DNA of 64,000 nt from Bacteroidetes bacterium HGW-Bacteroidetes-1 (GTDB lineage Bacteria > Bacteroidota > Bacteroidia > Bacteroidales > F082), in assembly GCA_002842755.1 (NCBI GenBank), contig PHDU01000001.1, positions 62,001 to 126,000 on the forward strand, read 5' to 3'. A program made the position numbers and the translations under genes. Shown here piece after piece: positions 1 through 9,971 of this stretch. Within the stretch, counting starts at the first letter, position 1. Each line of letters starts with the position of its first letter. The notes below the pieces were generated by a model. It saw only the letters and a program-made list of their open reading frames with translations, was not told where the DNA came from and ran no database searches.

Positions 1-684
1 TCTAAACTCCATCTCATTGACTGTATTAAGAATCAATTCTTTTGCATGATTGATATCTTCCTCAGTAAGAATAGAAGCATTTCGTGCATATAAATAGGCC
101 TCCTCTTTCAACAATTTCTTTGAAAAAGTCTTAAGTTCCTTCTCAACCTGAAAATCAGATTCCTCATTCATCAAATGCATTACAAAACCAATAATTGTTT
201 CTGTAACAAATTCGTCCTGACCTATTTTACTCATGAGAATATCTGCCATAAGTTGTGCTAGTTGTTCGCTTTCGAGTTCAACTTCAAACTGAGATGGAAG
301 ATTCAGATCGCGTGTAAATGTTCTCACAAGACGATGTGCAAAAGAATCTATTGTACTGATACTAAAATCACTATAATGATGTAGAATATTTGAAAATACC
401 CTTGAAGCATTGCTAGTAATTGTTTTTTCATCCTGCATCAGATTAGCCTGCAGGTTTTTTATGAGTATATTTCGTGCAACTACGTTTGATTCAGCGGGAT
501 TTACCAACAACCAAAGTGAATGCAAAACGCGTTCTTTCAGTTCGTTAGCAGCCTTATTTGTAAAAGTAACAGCAAGAATATTACGATAAAGTCCAGGTTT
601 TCGCAAAACCAGTCCCAGATATTCCAAAACAAGCGTATATGTTTTGCCTGAACCGGCAGATGATCTGTAAACCTTTAAGGTCAT
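1..684 (-). CDS. UvrD/AddA-like helicase, N-terminal part (truncated by window edge)
   Basis: Translating the minus strand from the ATG at 684 gives 228 open codons to the window edge. The N-terminus has a Walker A motif (SSAGSGKT, about residues 8-15) and a motif Ia-like stretch (AVTFTNKAANELKERV), followed further on by STIDSFAHRLVRTF. These are the hallmarks of superfamily 1 UvrD/Rep helicases of the AddA/RecB kind, which unwind double-strand ends for recombinational repair. The start codon overlaps the stop of the upstream T9SS gene as ATGA, so the two are probably translationally coupled. The remaining helicase motifs and any C-terminal nuclease domain lie outside the window, so AddA, RecB-like and plain UvrD-like cannot be separated here. 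Confidence 0.85.
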   Translation of the reverse strand, partial: MTLKVYRSSAGSGKTYTLVLEYLGLVLRKPGLYRNILAVTFTNKAANELKERVLHSLWLLVNPAESNVVARNILIKNLQANLMQDEKTITSNASRVFSNILHHYSDFSISTIDSFAHRLVRTFTRDLNLPSQFEVELESEQLAQLMADILMSKIGQDEFVTETIIGFVMHLMNEESDFQVEKELKTFSKKLLKEEAYLYARNASILTEEDINHAKELILNTVNEMEFR

Positions 685-1772
685 GGTGTCTTAATGATAA
701 ACTTTTGTCTCATGCTTTCTCCGTTAAAATTTACTTCAAGAAAATAAATTCCGGTGGACTGCCCTGACAACTGCCATGGCAGCCGATATGTATTACAGCC
801 TTCTTCTAAGATAAAATCTGAAGTCTCAAATACACATGTTCCTTGCAGGTTACTAACTCTGATCAGTGCTTTCCCGAGAAAATTGCTGCATACATTAAAA
901 TACATCTCGCTTTCCGATGGATTAGGAAATACTTTTAGAACAGTGTTGGTCATCAATTCATTTGTACCAACGGTAAGATCCCTTATGGAATCCTTATAAA
1001 CCACAATTGTCCCAAGTAAATCATCCAATGTACAATGAAGCAAAGGAATGTCCTGATTTTTTCCAATCCATTTGTATTCAATATAATTACGCTCTACTCT
1101 TGTTCCCAGTCCAATAGTATCTATGAAGACACTATCAATTTCAAATACAGTAGATTTTAAGCGCAGAACATCAAAGTTCCCAAAAGGAGTTTTGAGAATT
1201 CCCCAACCATCGACAACATTACTGCGTTCGCGCTGAACAGAAATATATCCAATACCTGCAAGGGCAAACTCCAAATCGGCATTTGATTCAAAAGTGTCGC
1301 CCATGCTCATGGGGAAATTGTATAATACGTCAGGCGATGTAAATTTCAGTGGAAGTGGAATTCCTGATATTATTAAGCCATATCCGAAATCACGGAATGA
1401 TGAAGTTGTATTGCTAAAAAACTGATAAGCATCGTCAATTGGTAAGCCAGCTAAAAGCGTCTCTGTATTCACGCGCCAGGCAAGATTAGCGCTTGCAAGA
1501 AAAGAAGGCCAAAAGAAAAACGGTGTTTGTAAAACCGTCTTTACAGTATCAAGCCGTTGATTTTCCGGATACAATGAAGGATAATCCCAAACATAATTCT
1601 CGCCAGTTTGAGCAAAATCAATTGTTGTCGGATTCAAGGAAATACTGGTACGAAGCGTATCACCACTTGAAGGCATATCACTTGAAACAATAGTAATTTG
1701 AGAAAATACTGGTGAAATGAAAGCTATTATGATTGCAGAGAAAAGTGCAATAAATTTAGATTTGTTTATCAT
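681..1772 (-). CDS. Secreted protein with T9SS type A sorting domain
   Basis: A 363-residue protein with an N-terminal signal peptide (hydrophobic stretch FIALFSAIIIAFISPVFS, then Q). The middle part is beta-rich and resembles no enzyme I recognise. The last 80 or so residues form a typical type IX secretion C-terminal sorting domain: VFPNPSESEMYFNV, an RVSNLQGTCVFE strand, STGIYFLEV and a final QKFIIK. It is therefore expected to cross the outer membrane by the T9SS and be anchored or released at the surface. The start overlaps the tamB stop by 4 bases and the stop overlaps the helicase start by 4 bases. The function of the mature part is unknown. Confidence 0.85.
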   Translation of the reverse strand: MINKSKFIALFSAIIIAFISPVFSQITIVSSDMPSSGDTLRTSISLNPTTIDFAQTGENYVWDYPSLYPENQRLDTVKTVLQTPFFFWPSFLASANLAWRVNTETLLAGLPIDDAYQFFSNTTSSFRDFGYGLIISGIPLPLKFTSPDVLYNFPMSMGDTFESNADLEFALAGIGYISVQRERSNVVDGWGILKTPFGNFDVLRLKSTVFEIDSVFIDTIGLGTRVERNYIEYKWIGKNQDIPLLHCTLDDLLGTIVVYKDSIRDLTVGTNELMTNTVLKVFPNPSESEMYFNVCSNFLGKALIRVSNLQGTCVFETSDFILEEGCNTYRLPWQLSGQSTGIYFLEVNFNGESMRQKFIIKTP

Positions 1773-4700
1773 TTATTTAATTGTTTTTTGTTTTTTTTAC
1801 GTGTGAATAATTCCCCAAATTGATCAAACTCCTGACGGAAGGAAACACCAATACCCTGTGTAAATGGACTATAGTTATCAAAAGCACTCGAATTAAGCCA
1901 GGTATTATAGTTTGAATGATTAAACGCTTTGAGACGCAATCGTCCATCAGGGGTAATTTTAACACTAATATCAACATCTCCAACAATATTGCTCACATTT
2001 TGGGCTGTGCTTCTGTTATTAATAACCCCAAAGTTACCATCTATTGATACCCTGTCGTTAAAAAGCTGTGTTGAAAGAGCCACTTCAAGTTCTTCATTCG
2101 TAAGGTTGTCACCGGGTCTGTATTGAACACCGATGTCAAAATCTTTGCTAATCTGAGAAAGCAATCCACTCAACTGACCAGTAAGCATATTTAACGAAGA
2201 ATTACTAATGGAGAAAGCGTTAGACCCTGTATATCCAAAACTTCCCAAAACAAGGAGAGAGATCATTTGCTGTGTCATCATGGCATCATTGGTGGTGTCA
2301 ATAACGCTAAATACCCTTTGCTCGAGTTCGGGATCTATTCCGGGTAACTGAATACTGAATTTAATCTCCGGATTAAATAACGCTTGTGAAAGATGAATAA
2401 TGCAATCAACATTGACCCTGCTTCGAAGGCTCGATGCAGTATCTATGCCTAAACCTCCAAGAGACGCTTTTACACGGTAGAGACCTTTGACATCAATTTC
2501 GGCATCATAAGGATCACCCGTCCAAGAAATTCGCCCACCCTCAACAAGATCGAAACGTTTTTTGAGAAGATTTTCAAACGAAAAAGTAAACTGACCATTT
2601 TGTACTACATAGTCTCCGTTTAGAGAGAAATCACCAGCATCATTCACATCCATTGTAATATTCCCCGATCCTCTGGCATCCAGATTTCCAATATTATAGG
2701 GAAGAAATATCTTCAGGGCGGCATCCGGTGTAACAACAGTCTCCAGATTTATTTCAAATCCATTTGATATCTTAGGGATAAAAGGTTTTCCATACTCATT
2801 ATTCACTTCATTACTAAAAGAATCAACAAATGTGATATAATCATTGCTACCAATTGATCCTGTGGTGTTTAGAGGTATAACTATACTTGTTCCTTTCTGG
2901 CTTACAGCTCTGATATCCATTTCAATTCTTTCAAGAGGACCACGAATAATTACATCTCCAGATACGGTCGCAGTTCCATAAAACAACTCATTGTCAAAAG
3001 GGCCAGTGTTTAAGGCAATAAATCTATCCGGCTTAATTCTGATATCAAAATTATAATCACGAAGATGATTATGTGTTATTTTTCCATTTACCACTGCTTT
3101 ATTCCCCAAAGTATCATAAAGAATAAGATTATCAATGTGAATAATACCCGGTTCGATAATAAACTCATGTTGTAATGAATATGAGGTATTAAGATAATCA
3201 ATATTGAAAGCACTTCTAAATAGGTTTAATTTTCCTTTAACAACAGGTTTTTTCAGTTCTCCTGTTATGGAGAATTCACCAGATGCAAGCCCTTCAATAT
3301 GACTTAAAATTCCTTCAACAAACTGATTAATTACTTTCAGCCTGAAATTCTCAAGGGATAAATCAAAACGCAGGTTATCCTTATTTTTATTGGGATAATA
3401 AAGCCCCGTTAGGCTTAGCATCCTGCTGCTACCAACATCACCCTTGTTAATAATTTGTGCATTAACATAAATTGACTCATCGATATTACTCCAGCTACTG
3501 ACCAGCCTGGCATCGCCCAACAGTTCTTTATTGAGGCGTAAGCCATCAATGTGAAGGTTTGAAAACAGGGCAGGATGATATTTAAGATTGGCCAGAACCA
3601 GATCACCGTTAATAATCCCATCGAGATCGAAATCAAAAGGCCTGGTAATTATATCCAGATTTGAAATATTCCAATTTGAAAAAACAAAACTCAAAGAGTC
3701 ATTTTCAGTGATCGGAAGATTTCCTTCAAGGGCTAAAGCACTATTTCCAATAATAAACTCGAAATTTTCAATTCGTGTATATTCTTTTGTAAAATAAACC
3801 ACATTTTCATTGCGAATACTTAAGACAGAGTCATTAATCACAACATTTGCTTTGTCAACATGGAGTATTCCTGACTTTATGCTATCAAGTCTATAATAAC
3901 CACCAACATCACCCCTATTCCTTAACAAAATCTCATTGTTATTCCAACCTATATTAAAAAGCAAAGAATCGTTTTTTACGGTAAATAATAAACCAGGGTT
4001 ATCAATTCCATACGTTATTGAATCATTTTCCGTCAAATTACCATAAGTAAGATTGTTCATTTCAAGATCAACAATTGCTTCATTGGTATTGCTTTGAATC
4101 AACAAATAGGGTTTCTTTATTTTCAACTCATTTATATAAATGTAATCACAACTTAATGTAGCGTTTAAAAGATTTCTTTTACTTGTATAAACGCCAGAGA
4201 AGCTTAAGTTTTCTGCCACCTTTAAATTAGGAGTCAAAAGTTGAGAAAGCATCTCAGTTTCTATAAGTTTAAGATTAAAATAAAAATCCTGCTCTTCTGT
4301 AGTGATTTCACCTGGACTAAACGATTCAAAAGCAATGAAATGCGTTACAAATTGTCTGAAGGATTCTTCAATTGTCTTGAATGCTATTAGCCCCCCCAGT
4401 TCAAAATCCAGAATTTCAGAAGTGATATTTAACTTTCGATTCAAAATAGGATCGTCAGTCATAGAGATATGGAAATTATTCAATTTGTATACTCCTCTGC
4501 TATCAATATACCTAAGATTTTTGCCATCAATAGTGCCTACAAAATCATCAATATTTAAACCTGTGAACTTTGCATTAAACAGTCCTGAAAAAATCATGAT
4601 TGAATCCAATGAAGAAATAGAGAGTTTCTCAATATCAGAGTGCTCAATATTGACTGCAAAATCAAAAACAGGCTGCTCTTCTGTAAGATTTGCAAGCCCT

Positions 4701-6190
4701 GCAAAATCAAGTTTTAATTTAGAGTCTTCAACTGAGAAATTGCCATTAAAAGTTTGACTTGTCAGATCTCCGGTAAGCATTATATCTCTGAAAGTGTTAT
4801 GTAAAAGATCGATTGAACTAATTTTTCCTGAAAGATTCATTTGTGCTGTTTCTAAAGTAAAACCATGTCCATCAATTTTCACATTCATATCAAGCTTTCC
4901 AACAACATTCTCATTATCAATAATTTTACCAATATCTAAGGATTTGGTGACCAGTTGTCCTTTATAGGTTGTAATACCGGTTCGTGGATTATTCCTCAAA
5001 GCCAGATCAGATTGAATCTGACCGCTATTTGTTCTGATATTTGTTCGGGCAATAAAATCGTTGTATTTACCAGAAAACATTCCACTGATATCAAGCAATC
5101 CTAACAATGGAAAATTCTCGGGTATTTGAATAAACTGTTCGGTTGTTGGAATTGCAAACCGTTTAACATCATCTACTGAAGTCGTTAATCTACTAAATCT
5201 TAAGGTTATGTCTGTAGAATAAAAATCAGGCAACCCTTTCATTGCAATCATTCCTAAAAATGTTGTTTTATCTCTAAAACTAAAACTAAAATCTTTCGCA
5301 ACGAAATCACTTACATTGCCACTTATCTTACCCGAAAAAGTAATGTTGTTCGGCATTTGAAACATTATCGGAGCAAAGTAGCCCATATCTGCCATGAAAA
5401 TGCTTGATGGAGCCACATCAGCTTCAATATGAACAGAATCAATAAAATTAAGATAAGCCCTATAATCATCGTATCTAAAATTCAATTTCAGATTCAAAGA
5501 AGATCTTGAGGTTTCAATATGAAGATTTTCTGAAAGAAAACTCTCATTTCCAATTGCCAATAACCCTTTCATTTTTTTTACTACCAGACCACTTTTTTCC
5601 GTTGCTGAAAATGAGTTGATATCAATCCTTACGGAATCATTAATAATCTCTATTTCTGATGCATTCAAATGAATATTTTCAGCTCTGATATGAGCATAAT
5701 CAATCCCTTCAGAATCTTCCAGTTCATTATCGTAGTCGCGGTAACGAAATGCACCCTTGTTTAAAATAATTTTTTTTACACTTATTTCAACAGTTTGTCC
5801 AGTATTGTTTTCTTTGGCATCAGAAACAAAATAATCCAGAATGAACTGAAAGTTCAGCTCATCCTTTCCTTGATATTTCATCAATTGGAAATCAAATCCA
5901 TCCAATTCAATTTTGTTGAGTTGAATTCGCTTAAAGATATTCCTGCTGTCAACTGAAAGGTCAATCAAGTCAGCTGCAAGAAGCGTGTGACCCTGCTTAT
6001 CATTAATAGTAAGATCTTTAATTCTTATGGATAAATCCAATCCCAGATAAAACCGACCAACCGTTACAGTAGTCCCTAATTCCCGAGACAAGTATGTAGC
6101 GGCTGATCTCGCTACAAAAGTCTGGACAAACGGGTCTCTAATTGCAACAAACAAGCTGAGTGGAACAGCAAGTAATGCGACAATTGCCAT
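1769..6190 (-). CDS. tamB: TamB-type translocation and assembly module protein (DUF490)
   Basis: A 1473-residue protein with one N-terminal membrane anchor (residues 1-16), a very long repetitive beta-strand region and a C-terminal DUF490/TamB domain. In that domain are the characteristic GSIGSNDYITFVDS and NLLKKRFDLVEGGRISWTGDP segments near residues 1110-1260 and a closing GIGVSFRQEFDQFGELF. TamB-family proteins span the periplasm as a lipid-binding groove and support outer-membrane protein assembly or phospholipid transfer. The reading frame stays open upstream of the ATG at 6190 to a stop at 6233-6235 and adds a basic KKKIRDSIL just before the hydrophobic segment, so the real start may be a non-ATG codon (CTG, ATC or ATT) at 6193-6223. 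It is divergent from tsaD. Confidence 0.9.
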   Translation of the reverse strand: MAIVALLAVPLSLFVAIRDPFVQTFVARSAATYLSRELGTTVTVGRFYLGLDLSIRIKDLTINDKQGHTLLAADLIDLSVDSRNIFKRIQLNKIELDGFDFQLMKYQGKDELNFQFILDYFVSDAKENNTGQTVEISVKKIILNKGAFRYRDYDNELEDSEGIDYAHIRAENIHLNASEIEIINDSVRIDINSFSATEKSGLVVKKMKGLLAIGNESFLSENLHIETSRSSLNLKLNFRYDDYRAYLNFIDSVHIEADVAPSSIFMADMGYFAPIMFQMPNNITFSGKISGNVSDFVAKDFSFSFRDKTTFLGMIAMKGLPDFYSTDITLRFSRLTTSVDDVKRFAIPTTEQFIQIPENFPLLGLLDISGMFSGKYNDFIARTNIRTNSGQIQSDLALRNNPRTGITTYKGQLVTKSLDIGKIIDNENVVGKLDMNVKIDGHGFTLETAQMNLSGKISSIDLLHNTFRDIMLTGDLTSQTFNGNFSVEDSKLKLDFAGLANLTEEQPVFDFAVNIEHSDIEKLSISSLDSIMIFSGLFNAKFTGLNIDDFVGTIDGKNLRYIDSRGVYKLNNFHISMTDDPILNRKLNITSEILDFELGGLIAFKTIEESFRQFVTHFIAFESFSPGEITTEEQDFYFNLKLIETEMLSQLLTPNLKVAENLSFSGVYTSKRNLLNATLSCDYIYINELKIKKPYLLIQSNTNEAIVDLEMNNLTYGNLTENDSITYGIDNPGLLFTVKNDSLLFNIGWNNNEILLRNRGDVGGYYRLDSIKSGILHVDKANVVINDSVLSIRNENVVYFTKEYTRIENFEFIIGNSALALEGNLPITENDSLSFVFSNWNISNLDIITRPFDFDLDGIINGDLVLANLKYHPALFSNLHIDGLRLNKELLGDARLVSSWSNIDESIYVNAQIINKGDVGSSRMLSLTGLYYPNKNKDNLRFDLSLENFRLKVINQFVEGILSHIEGLASGEFSITGELKKPVVKGKLNLFRSAFNIDYLNTSYSLQHEFIIEPGIIHIDNLILYDTLGNKAVVNGKITHNHLRDYNFDIRIKPDRFIALNTGPFDNELFYGTATVSGDVIIRGPLERIEMDIRAVSQKGTSIVIPLNTTGSIGSNDYITFVDSFSNEVNNEYGKPFIPKISNGFEINLETVVTPDAALKIFLPYNIGNLDARGSGNITMDVNDAGDFSLNGDYVVQNGQFTFSFENLLKKRFDLVEGGRISWTGDPYDAEIDVKGLYRVKASLGGLGIDTASSLRSRVNVDCIIHLSQALFNPEIKFSIQLPGIDPELEQRVFSVIDTTNDAMMTQQMISLLVLGSFGYTGSNAFSISNSSLNMLTGQLSGLLSQISKDFDIGVQYRPGDNLTNEELEVALSTQLFNDRVSIDGNFGVINNRSTAQNVSNIVGDVDISVKITPDGRLRLKAFNHSNYNTWLNSSAFDNYSPFTQGIGVSFRQEFDQFGELFTRKKNKKQLNK

Positions 6191-6222
6191 CAGGATACTA
6201 TCTCTGATCTTTTTTTTGATAA

Positions 6223-6230
6223 TTTTGCAG
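6223..6230 (+). promoter_or_regulatory. Putative -7 element for tsaD
   Basis: TAATTTTG fits the Bacteroidota TAnnTTTG -7 consensus and ends 14 bases before the tsaD ATG at 6245, implying a very short leader. No convincing -33 TTTG is seen at the usual distance. Confidence 0.4.
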
Positions 6231-6244
6231 AATTAATAGAAATA

Positions 6245-7267
6245 ATGAACATTTACATCCTCGGCATTGAATCTTCCTGTGATGATACTTCTGCTGCAGT
6301 TCTTTGCAACACTCGTGTTTTGGCAAATGTGATTGCCAACCAAGATGTCCACAAAAAATATGGCGGGGTTGTACCCGAACTTGCCTCACGTGCACATCAG
6401 CAAAACATCATCCCTGTAATAGATACAGCCTTAAAAATGGCAAATATAAGTAAAAATAATCTTGGAATTATTGCATACACAAGAGGTCCTGGTCTTTTAG
6501 GATCATTGTTGGTTGGCAGTTCATTTGCAAAAGCATTTGCACTTGCATCAGATGTTGCTTTGGTTGAAGTAGATCATATGGATGCACACATTCTTTCTCA
6601 TTTTTTATCCGATGAACAAGAAAAAAAAATTCCTCAGTTTCCCTTTCTTTGTCTGACTGTTTCGGGTGGACACACCCAAATTGTAATTGTAAAAGACTAT
6701 TTCGAAATGGAAATAATTGGAAGAACAATTGATGATGCTGCCGGAGAAGCATTCGACAAAGCAGCTAAAATTTTGGGGCTTCCCTACCCTGGTGGACCAA
6801 TGATCGATCAATATGCTCTGGAAGGTAATTCAAAGGCTTTCAAATTCTCGGACCCAAAAATTCCAGGGTTGGATTATAGTTTCAGCGGACTGAAAACCAG
6901 TTTTCTATATTTTTTACGTGATCAACTAAAATCAGACAAAGATTTTATCGAAAAAAACAAGGCTGATTTATGCGCATCCATTCAAGCTTCAATCGTGCAA
7001 ATTTTGATGAAAAAGTTGATATTGGCCACTAAACAAACCGGAATTAATCAAATCGCCATTGCAGGAGGTGTTTCTGCTAATTCCGCCTTACGAAAAGCAA
7101 TGCAAGTTGCTTCTGAAAAGTATGATTGGGAAATCTTTATTCCAAAAATGAGTTATAGTACCGACAATGCTGCAATGATTGCCGTTGCCGGGTATTTTAA
7201 ATTTCTAAAAAAAGATATTGCATCACAGAGACTTACGCCATACACACGCCAGAGCGGCAAAACCTGA
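6245..7267 (+). CDS. tsaD: tRNA N6-adenosine threonylcarbamoyltransferase TsaD
   Basis: A 340-residue, full-length member of the Kae1/TsaD (formerly Gcp) family. It transfers the threonylcarbamoyl group from TC-AMP to A37 of ANN-decoding tRNAs, working with TsaB and TsaE in the cytoplasm. Visible motifs are GIESSCDDTSAAV at residues 7-19, the metal-binding HMDAH (His111 and His115), VSGGHTQIV, GEAFDKAAKILGLPYPGG, and the C-terminal AIAGGVSANSALR and STDNAAMIA. The gene is divergent from tamB and lies 38 bases upstream of the dGTPase gene, with which it probably shares a transcript. TsaB and TsaE are not encoded in this window. Confidence 0.97.
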   Translation: MNIYILGIESSCDDTSAAVLCNTRVLANVIANQDVHKKYGGVVPELASRAHQQNIIPVIDTALKMANISKNNLGIIAYTRGPGLLGSLLVGSSFAKAFALASDVALVEVDHMDAHILSHFLSDEQEKKIPQFPFLCLTVSGGHTQIVIVKDYFEMEIIGRTIDDAAGEAFDKAAKILGLPYPGGPMIDQYALEGNSKAFKFSDPKIPGLDYSFSGLKTSFLYFLRDQLKSDKDFIEKNKADLCASIQASIVQILMKKLILATKQTGINQIAIAGGVSANSALRKAMQVASEKYDWEIFIPKMSYSTDNAAMIAVAGYFKFLKKDIASQRLTPYTRQSGKT

Positions 7268-7305
7268 ATATCGTTTTAAAGAGTTATTTTTTAATAGTTA
7301 TCAAT

Positions 7306-8625
7306 ATGAACTGGGATCAACTTTTATCAGCAAAACGATTTACTTCAACAGCGCGTCCGGAAGATATCCGAAGTCAGTTTCAAAGGGATTTTGATAGGAT
7401 AATTTTTTCAAGCCCGTTCAGGAGATTACAAAACAAAACACAGGTATTCCCATTACCTGGAAGCGTGTTTGTGCATAACAGGCTTACACATAGTTTAGAA
7501 GTTTCAAGTGTTGGCCGATCATTGGCAAACCTGGTTTCTCAGACATTGTTGAAAAGAGAAGACTTACGAAATACTATTTCTTTGACTGAATTGGGCTCAA
7601 TAGTTGCTGCAGCCTGCCTCGCCCATGACCTTGGAAATCCTCCTTTTGGTCATTCAGGCGAAAAAGCCATCAGCAAATATTTTTCGGAAGGAAAAGGAAA
7701 GATTTTCGAAGCGCAACTTTCGCCAGAACAATGGTCCGACCTGGTTTCCTTTGAAGGAAATGCCAATGCTTTTCGAATTCTTACGCATCAGTTCAATGGC
7801 AGACGCAATGGGGGCTTTGCCTTGACATACGCTACCCTCGCTGCGTTGGTAAAATATCCCTATCCTTCTTTTCCAACCAGCATATCAAAGAAAAAATATG
7901 GATTTTTCTTCTCAGAAACGGAGACATTCATAAACATTGCTGTTGAATGTGGAATTCCGGCAATTGATAAAGAAAAAAATATCTATGCGCGTCATCCACT
8001 CGTTTACCTGGTTGAGGCTGCAGACGATATCAGTTATCTGATTATGGATATTGAGGATGCTCATAAACTTGGAATTCTTAAAACCAGTGAAACAGAAAAT
8101 TTGTTACTCTCATTTTTCAATGAAAAAGAACATGCAAAGTTTCTAAGCTATAAAGAAGAGGTTTACCGTGAAGTAACAGATATCAATGAGCGTATTGCCT
8201 TCCTCCGGGCTTCAACGATAAATGTTTTGGTTCAGCAAGCAAGCAGCTTATTTATTAAGCATTATGATACTATTATGTCGGGCCATTTTAACTCAAGTTT
8301 GGTAAAACAGCTCGAAGGTCATTATCAGATTGCTTTGGATAATTGCAGAAAACAATCGATAAAATGGATTTACAATCATCCTTCTGTCATCAAAATTGAA
8401 TTGACAGGATACAATGTTTTAGGTACACTGATGGATGAATTCTCATCAGCGATATTGAACCCTCACGAAAGTTATAACGAGAAACTACTTTCTTTACTTC
8501 CGGCGCAATTTCAAACGGCATCAGATGATCTGTACAGGAAACTTCAGTCTGTGGTAGATTTTATCTCCGGAATGACCGATTTATATGCGCTACAGCTTTA
8601 TAAAGATTTAAAAGGAATTGTATAA
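7306..8625 (+). CDS. dgt: dGTPase-family deoxynucleoside triphosphohydrolase
   Basis: A 439-residue HD-domain protein of the dGTPase family, which removes the whole triphosphate from dGTP or related dNTPs. The family signature RDFDRIIFSSPFRRLQNKTQV is at residues 28-48 (RLQNKTQVF binds the nucleotide). HNRLTHSLEVSS supplies His62, LAHDLGNPPFGHSGE supplies the His107-Asp108 pair, and VEAADDISYLIMDIEDA supplies Asp240. Together these complete the metal-binding HD set. Length and order agree with the shorter Bacteroidota dGTPases. It follows tsaD by 38 bases. The true in vivo substrate (dGTP or a wider dNTP range) cannot be read from the sequence. Confidence 0.93.
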   Translation: MNWDQLLSAKRFTSTARPEDIRSQFQRDFDRIIFSSPFRRLQNKTQVFPLPGSVFVHNRLTHSLEVSSVGRSLANLVSQTLLKREDLRNTISLTELGSIVAAACLAHDLGNPPFGHSGEKAISKYFSEGKGKIFEAQLSPEQWSDLVSFEGNANAFRILTHQFNGRRNGGFALTYATLAALVKYPYPSFPTSISKKKYGFFFSETETFINIAVECGIPAIDKEKNIYARHPLVYLVEAADDISYLIMDIEDAHKLGILKTSETENLLLSFFNEKEHAKFLSYKEEVYREVTDINERIAFLRASTINVLVQQASSLFIKHYDTIMSGHFNSSLVKQLEGHYQIALDNCRKQSIKWIYNHPSVIKIELTGYNVLGTLMDEFSSAILNPHESYNEKLLSLLPAQFQTASDDLYRKLQSVVDFISGMTDLYALQLYKDLKGIV

Positions 8626-8730
8626 TTAAGATGGTTCAGATCTTGTCAATTAAATAAGAAGTTGGGAAAAAATAAGATCGAGTCAAAAGAAATACTTATT
8701 ATTGTAGTATGTTCGTAACATTGATTTCAA

Positions 8731-9684
8731 ATGGGACCTTCACTTTACGTTAGAGATAGCGAAATATCAGGCATTGAAGCACTTACAATTCATCAACCCG
8801 ATGATTATGAAGGCTCTGTGATTTGTACACTTTTGAGAAAAAAGAGTATTCGTTTTTCAGTGAATGCAGTACTGCATATCCATGGGTTTAACGATTATTT
8901 TTTCCATTATGAAGCAGCTGAAGTATTTACAGAAAACGGGTTCAATTTTTATGCTGTTGACCTCCGTAAATGCGGACGCTCCTATCTTAAGCATCAAAAG
9001 CATGACAATATCAGGCGCATTGAAGAATACTTTGAAGACCTTATTTCAGCACTGGAAATAATTAAAAGTGAAGGCAACGAAAATATAACATTGATTGGCC
9101 ACTCATTAGGAGGCTTAGTAACCGTCCTTTTTGCAGAAAAGTATTCAGATTCTGTTCTTTTTAATGACATCTTTTTGAATAGTCCATTTTTGGAACAAAA
9201 CAAGGATATTGTGACGCGTAAACTTCTCATTCCCTTTGTGTCTTTTCTTGCAAAAAAATGGCCTGATATTGAAATCCCTGGTAGTTTCTCAAAATTATAT
9301 GGACCTAGTATTCATAACAATGATTTTGGAGAATGGAAATATAATCTAACTTACAAACCCCATTCTCCCGCTCCTGTTAACAGCGGTTGGGTAAGAGCTG
9401 TGAATATAGCACAAAAGAAAATTAGAAAAGGTGTCAAATTATATTACCCATGTTTAATAATGTATTCGTCAAAGAGTATTCAAAGCGTAAAATGGACTCC
9501 GGATTTTTTACAAGCTGACGCAGTACTAAACATTCTACATTCACGCAAATATTCTAAATGCATAAAGGGAAAAGTAGAAATTGTTGAGATTGAGAATGCA
9601 TTGCATGACTTGTTTTTATCTGGAAAAGAAGTCCGTCAAAAAGTCTATGAACATTTTTTCACATGGAAGTCAAACAACCAATGA
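8731..9684 (+). CDS. Alpha/beta hydrolase (lysophospholipase/monoacylglycerol lipase-like)
   Basis: A 317-residue cytoplasmic protein without a signal peptide. It has the alpha/beta-hydrolase pattern of the lysophospholipase group: an oxyanion-loop HIHGFNDY (residues 49-56), VDLRKCGRS (77-84), the nucleophile elbow LIGHSLGGLV with Ser125, and a late catalytic-His segment ENALHDLF near residue 290. The likely acid lies in between but I cannot fix it. The reaction is presumably hydrolysis of a small ester or lipid; the substrate is unknown. The gene starts 105 bases after the dGTPase gene, so cotranscription is uncertain. Confidence 0.85.
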   Translation: MGPSLYVRDSEISGIEALTIHQPDDYEGSVICTLLRKKSIRFSVNAVLHIHGFNDYFFHYEAAEVFTENGFNFYAVDLRKCGRSYLKHQKHDNIRRIEEYFEDLISALEIIKSEGNENITLIGHSLGGLVTVLFAEKYSDSVLFNDIFLNSPFLEQNKDIVTRKLLIPFVSFLAKKWPDIEIPGSFSKLYGPSIHNNDFGEWKYNLTYKPHSPAPVNSGWVRAVNIAQKKIRKGVKLYYPCLIMYSSKSIQSVKWTPDFLQADAVLNILHSRKYSKCIKGKVEIVEIENALHDLFLSGKEVRQKVYEHFFTWKSNNQ

Positions 9685-9758
9685 CCTGCATTATTGATTT
9701 ACAATAATTTTTGAAAAATAATGTTTTGTTTAAAACAAAACCCTCTAAAAACCAAACA

Positions 9759-9971
9759 ATGAGAACACTGCTATTAATTCTTGCATCATCTTTCCTTCTT
9801 GTGTTTGCGTCATGTAGTTCAAAACAAAGTATCTCATCAAACTATAAAATTCGAAGATCAAGTTCAAGCGTTGATTTGTTGCGTAAGAAAACGGAACCTT
9901 TGCCTAAAAATTTTAAGTTAAAGAAAAAACCCAAAGCAATTCTTGGTCAGAAAAAAAAGAAAGCCCGCTAA
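9759..9971 (+). CDS. Small basic lipoprotein, unknown function
   Basis: The frame is open from 9711, but the ATG at 9759 gives a clean 70-residue lipoprotein precursor: MRTLLLILASSFLLVFASC ending in a lipobox-like FASC, with the cysteine at residue 19. The mature part is about 50 residues and strongly basic, with a Ser-rich stretch and a Lys/Arg-rich tail (KKKPKAILGQKKKKAR). I recognise no family. The last codons overlap the U-tract and hairpin that look like the terminator of the oppositely oriented pruA gene. Confidence 0.6.
   Translation: MRTLLLILASSFLLVFASCSSKQSISSNYKIRRSSSSVDLLRKKTEPLPKNFKLKKKPKAILGQKKKKAR

Noticed and set aside
4302-4757. 151-codon frame antisense to tamB
   Set aside because: It lies wholly within tamB in the opposite strand and is explained by the tamB codon pattern.
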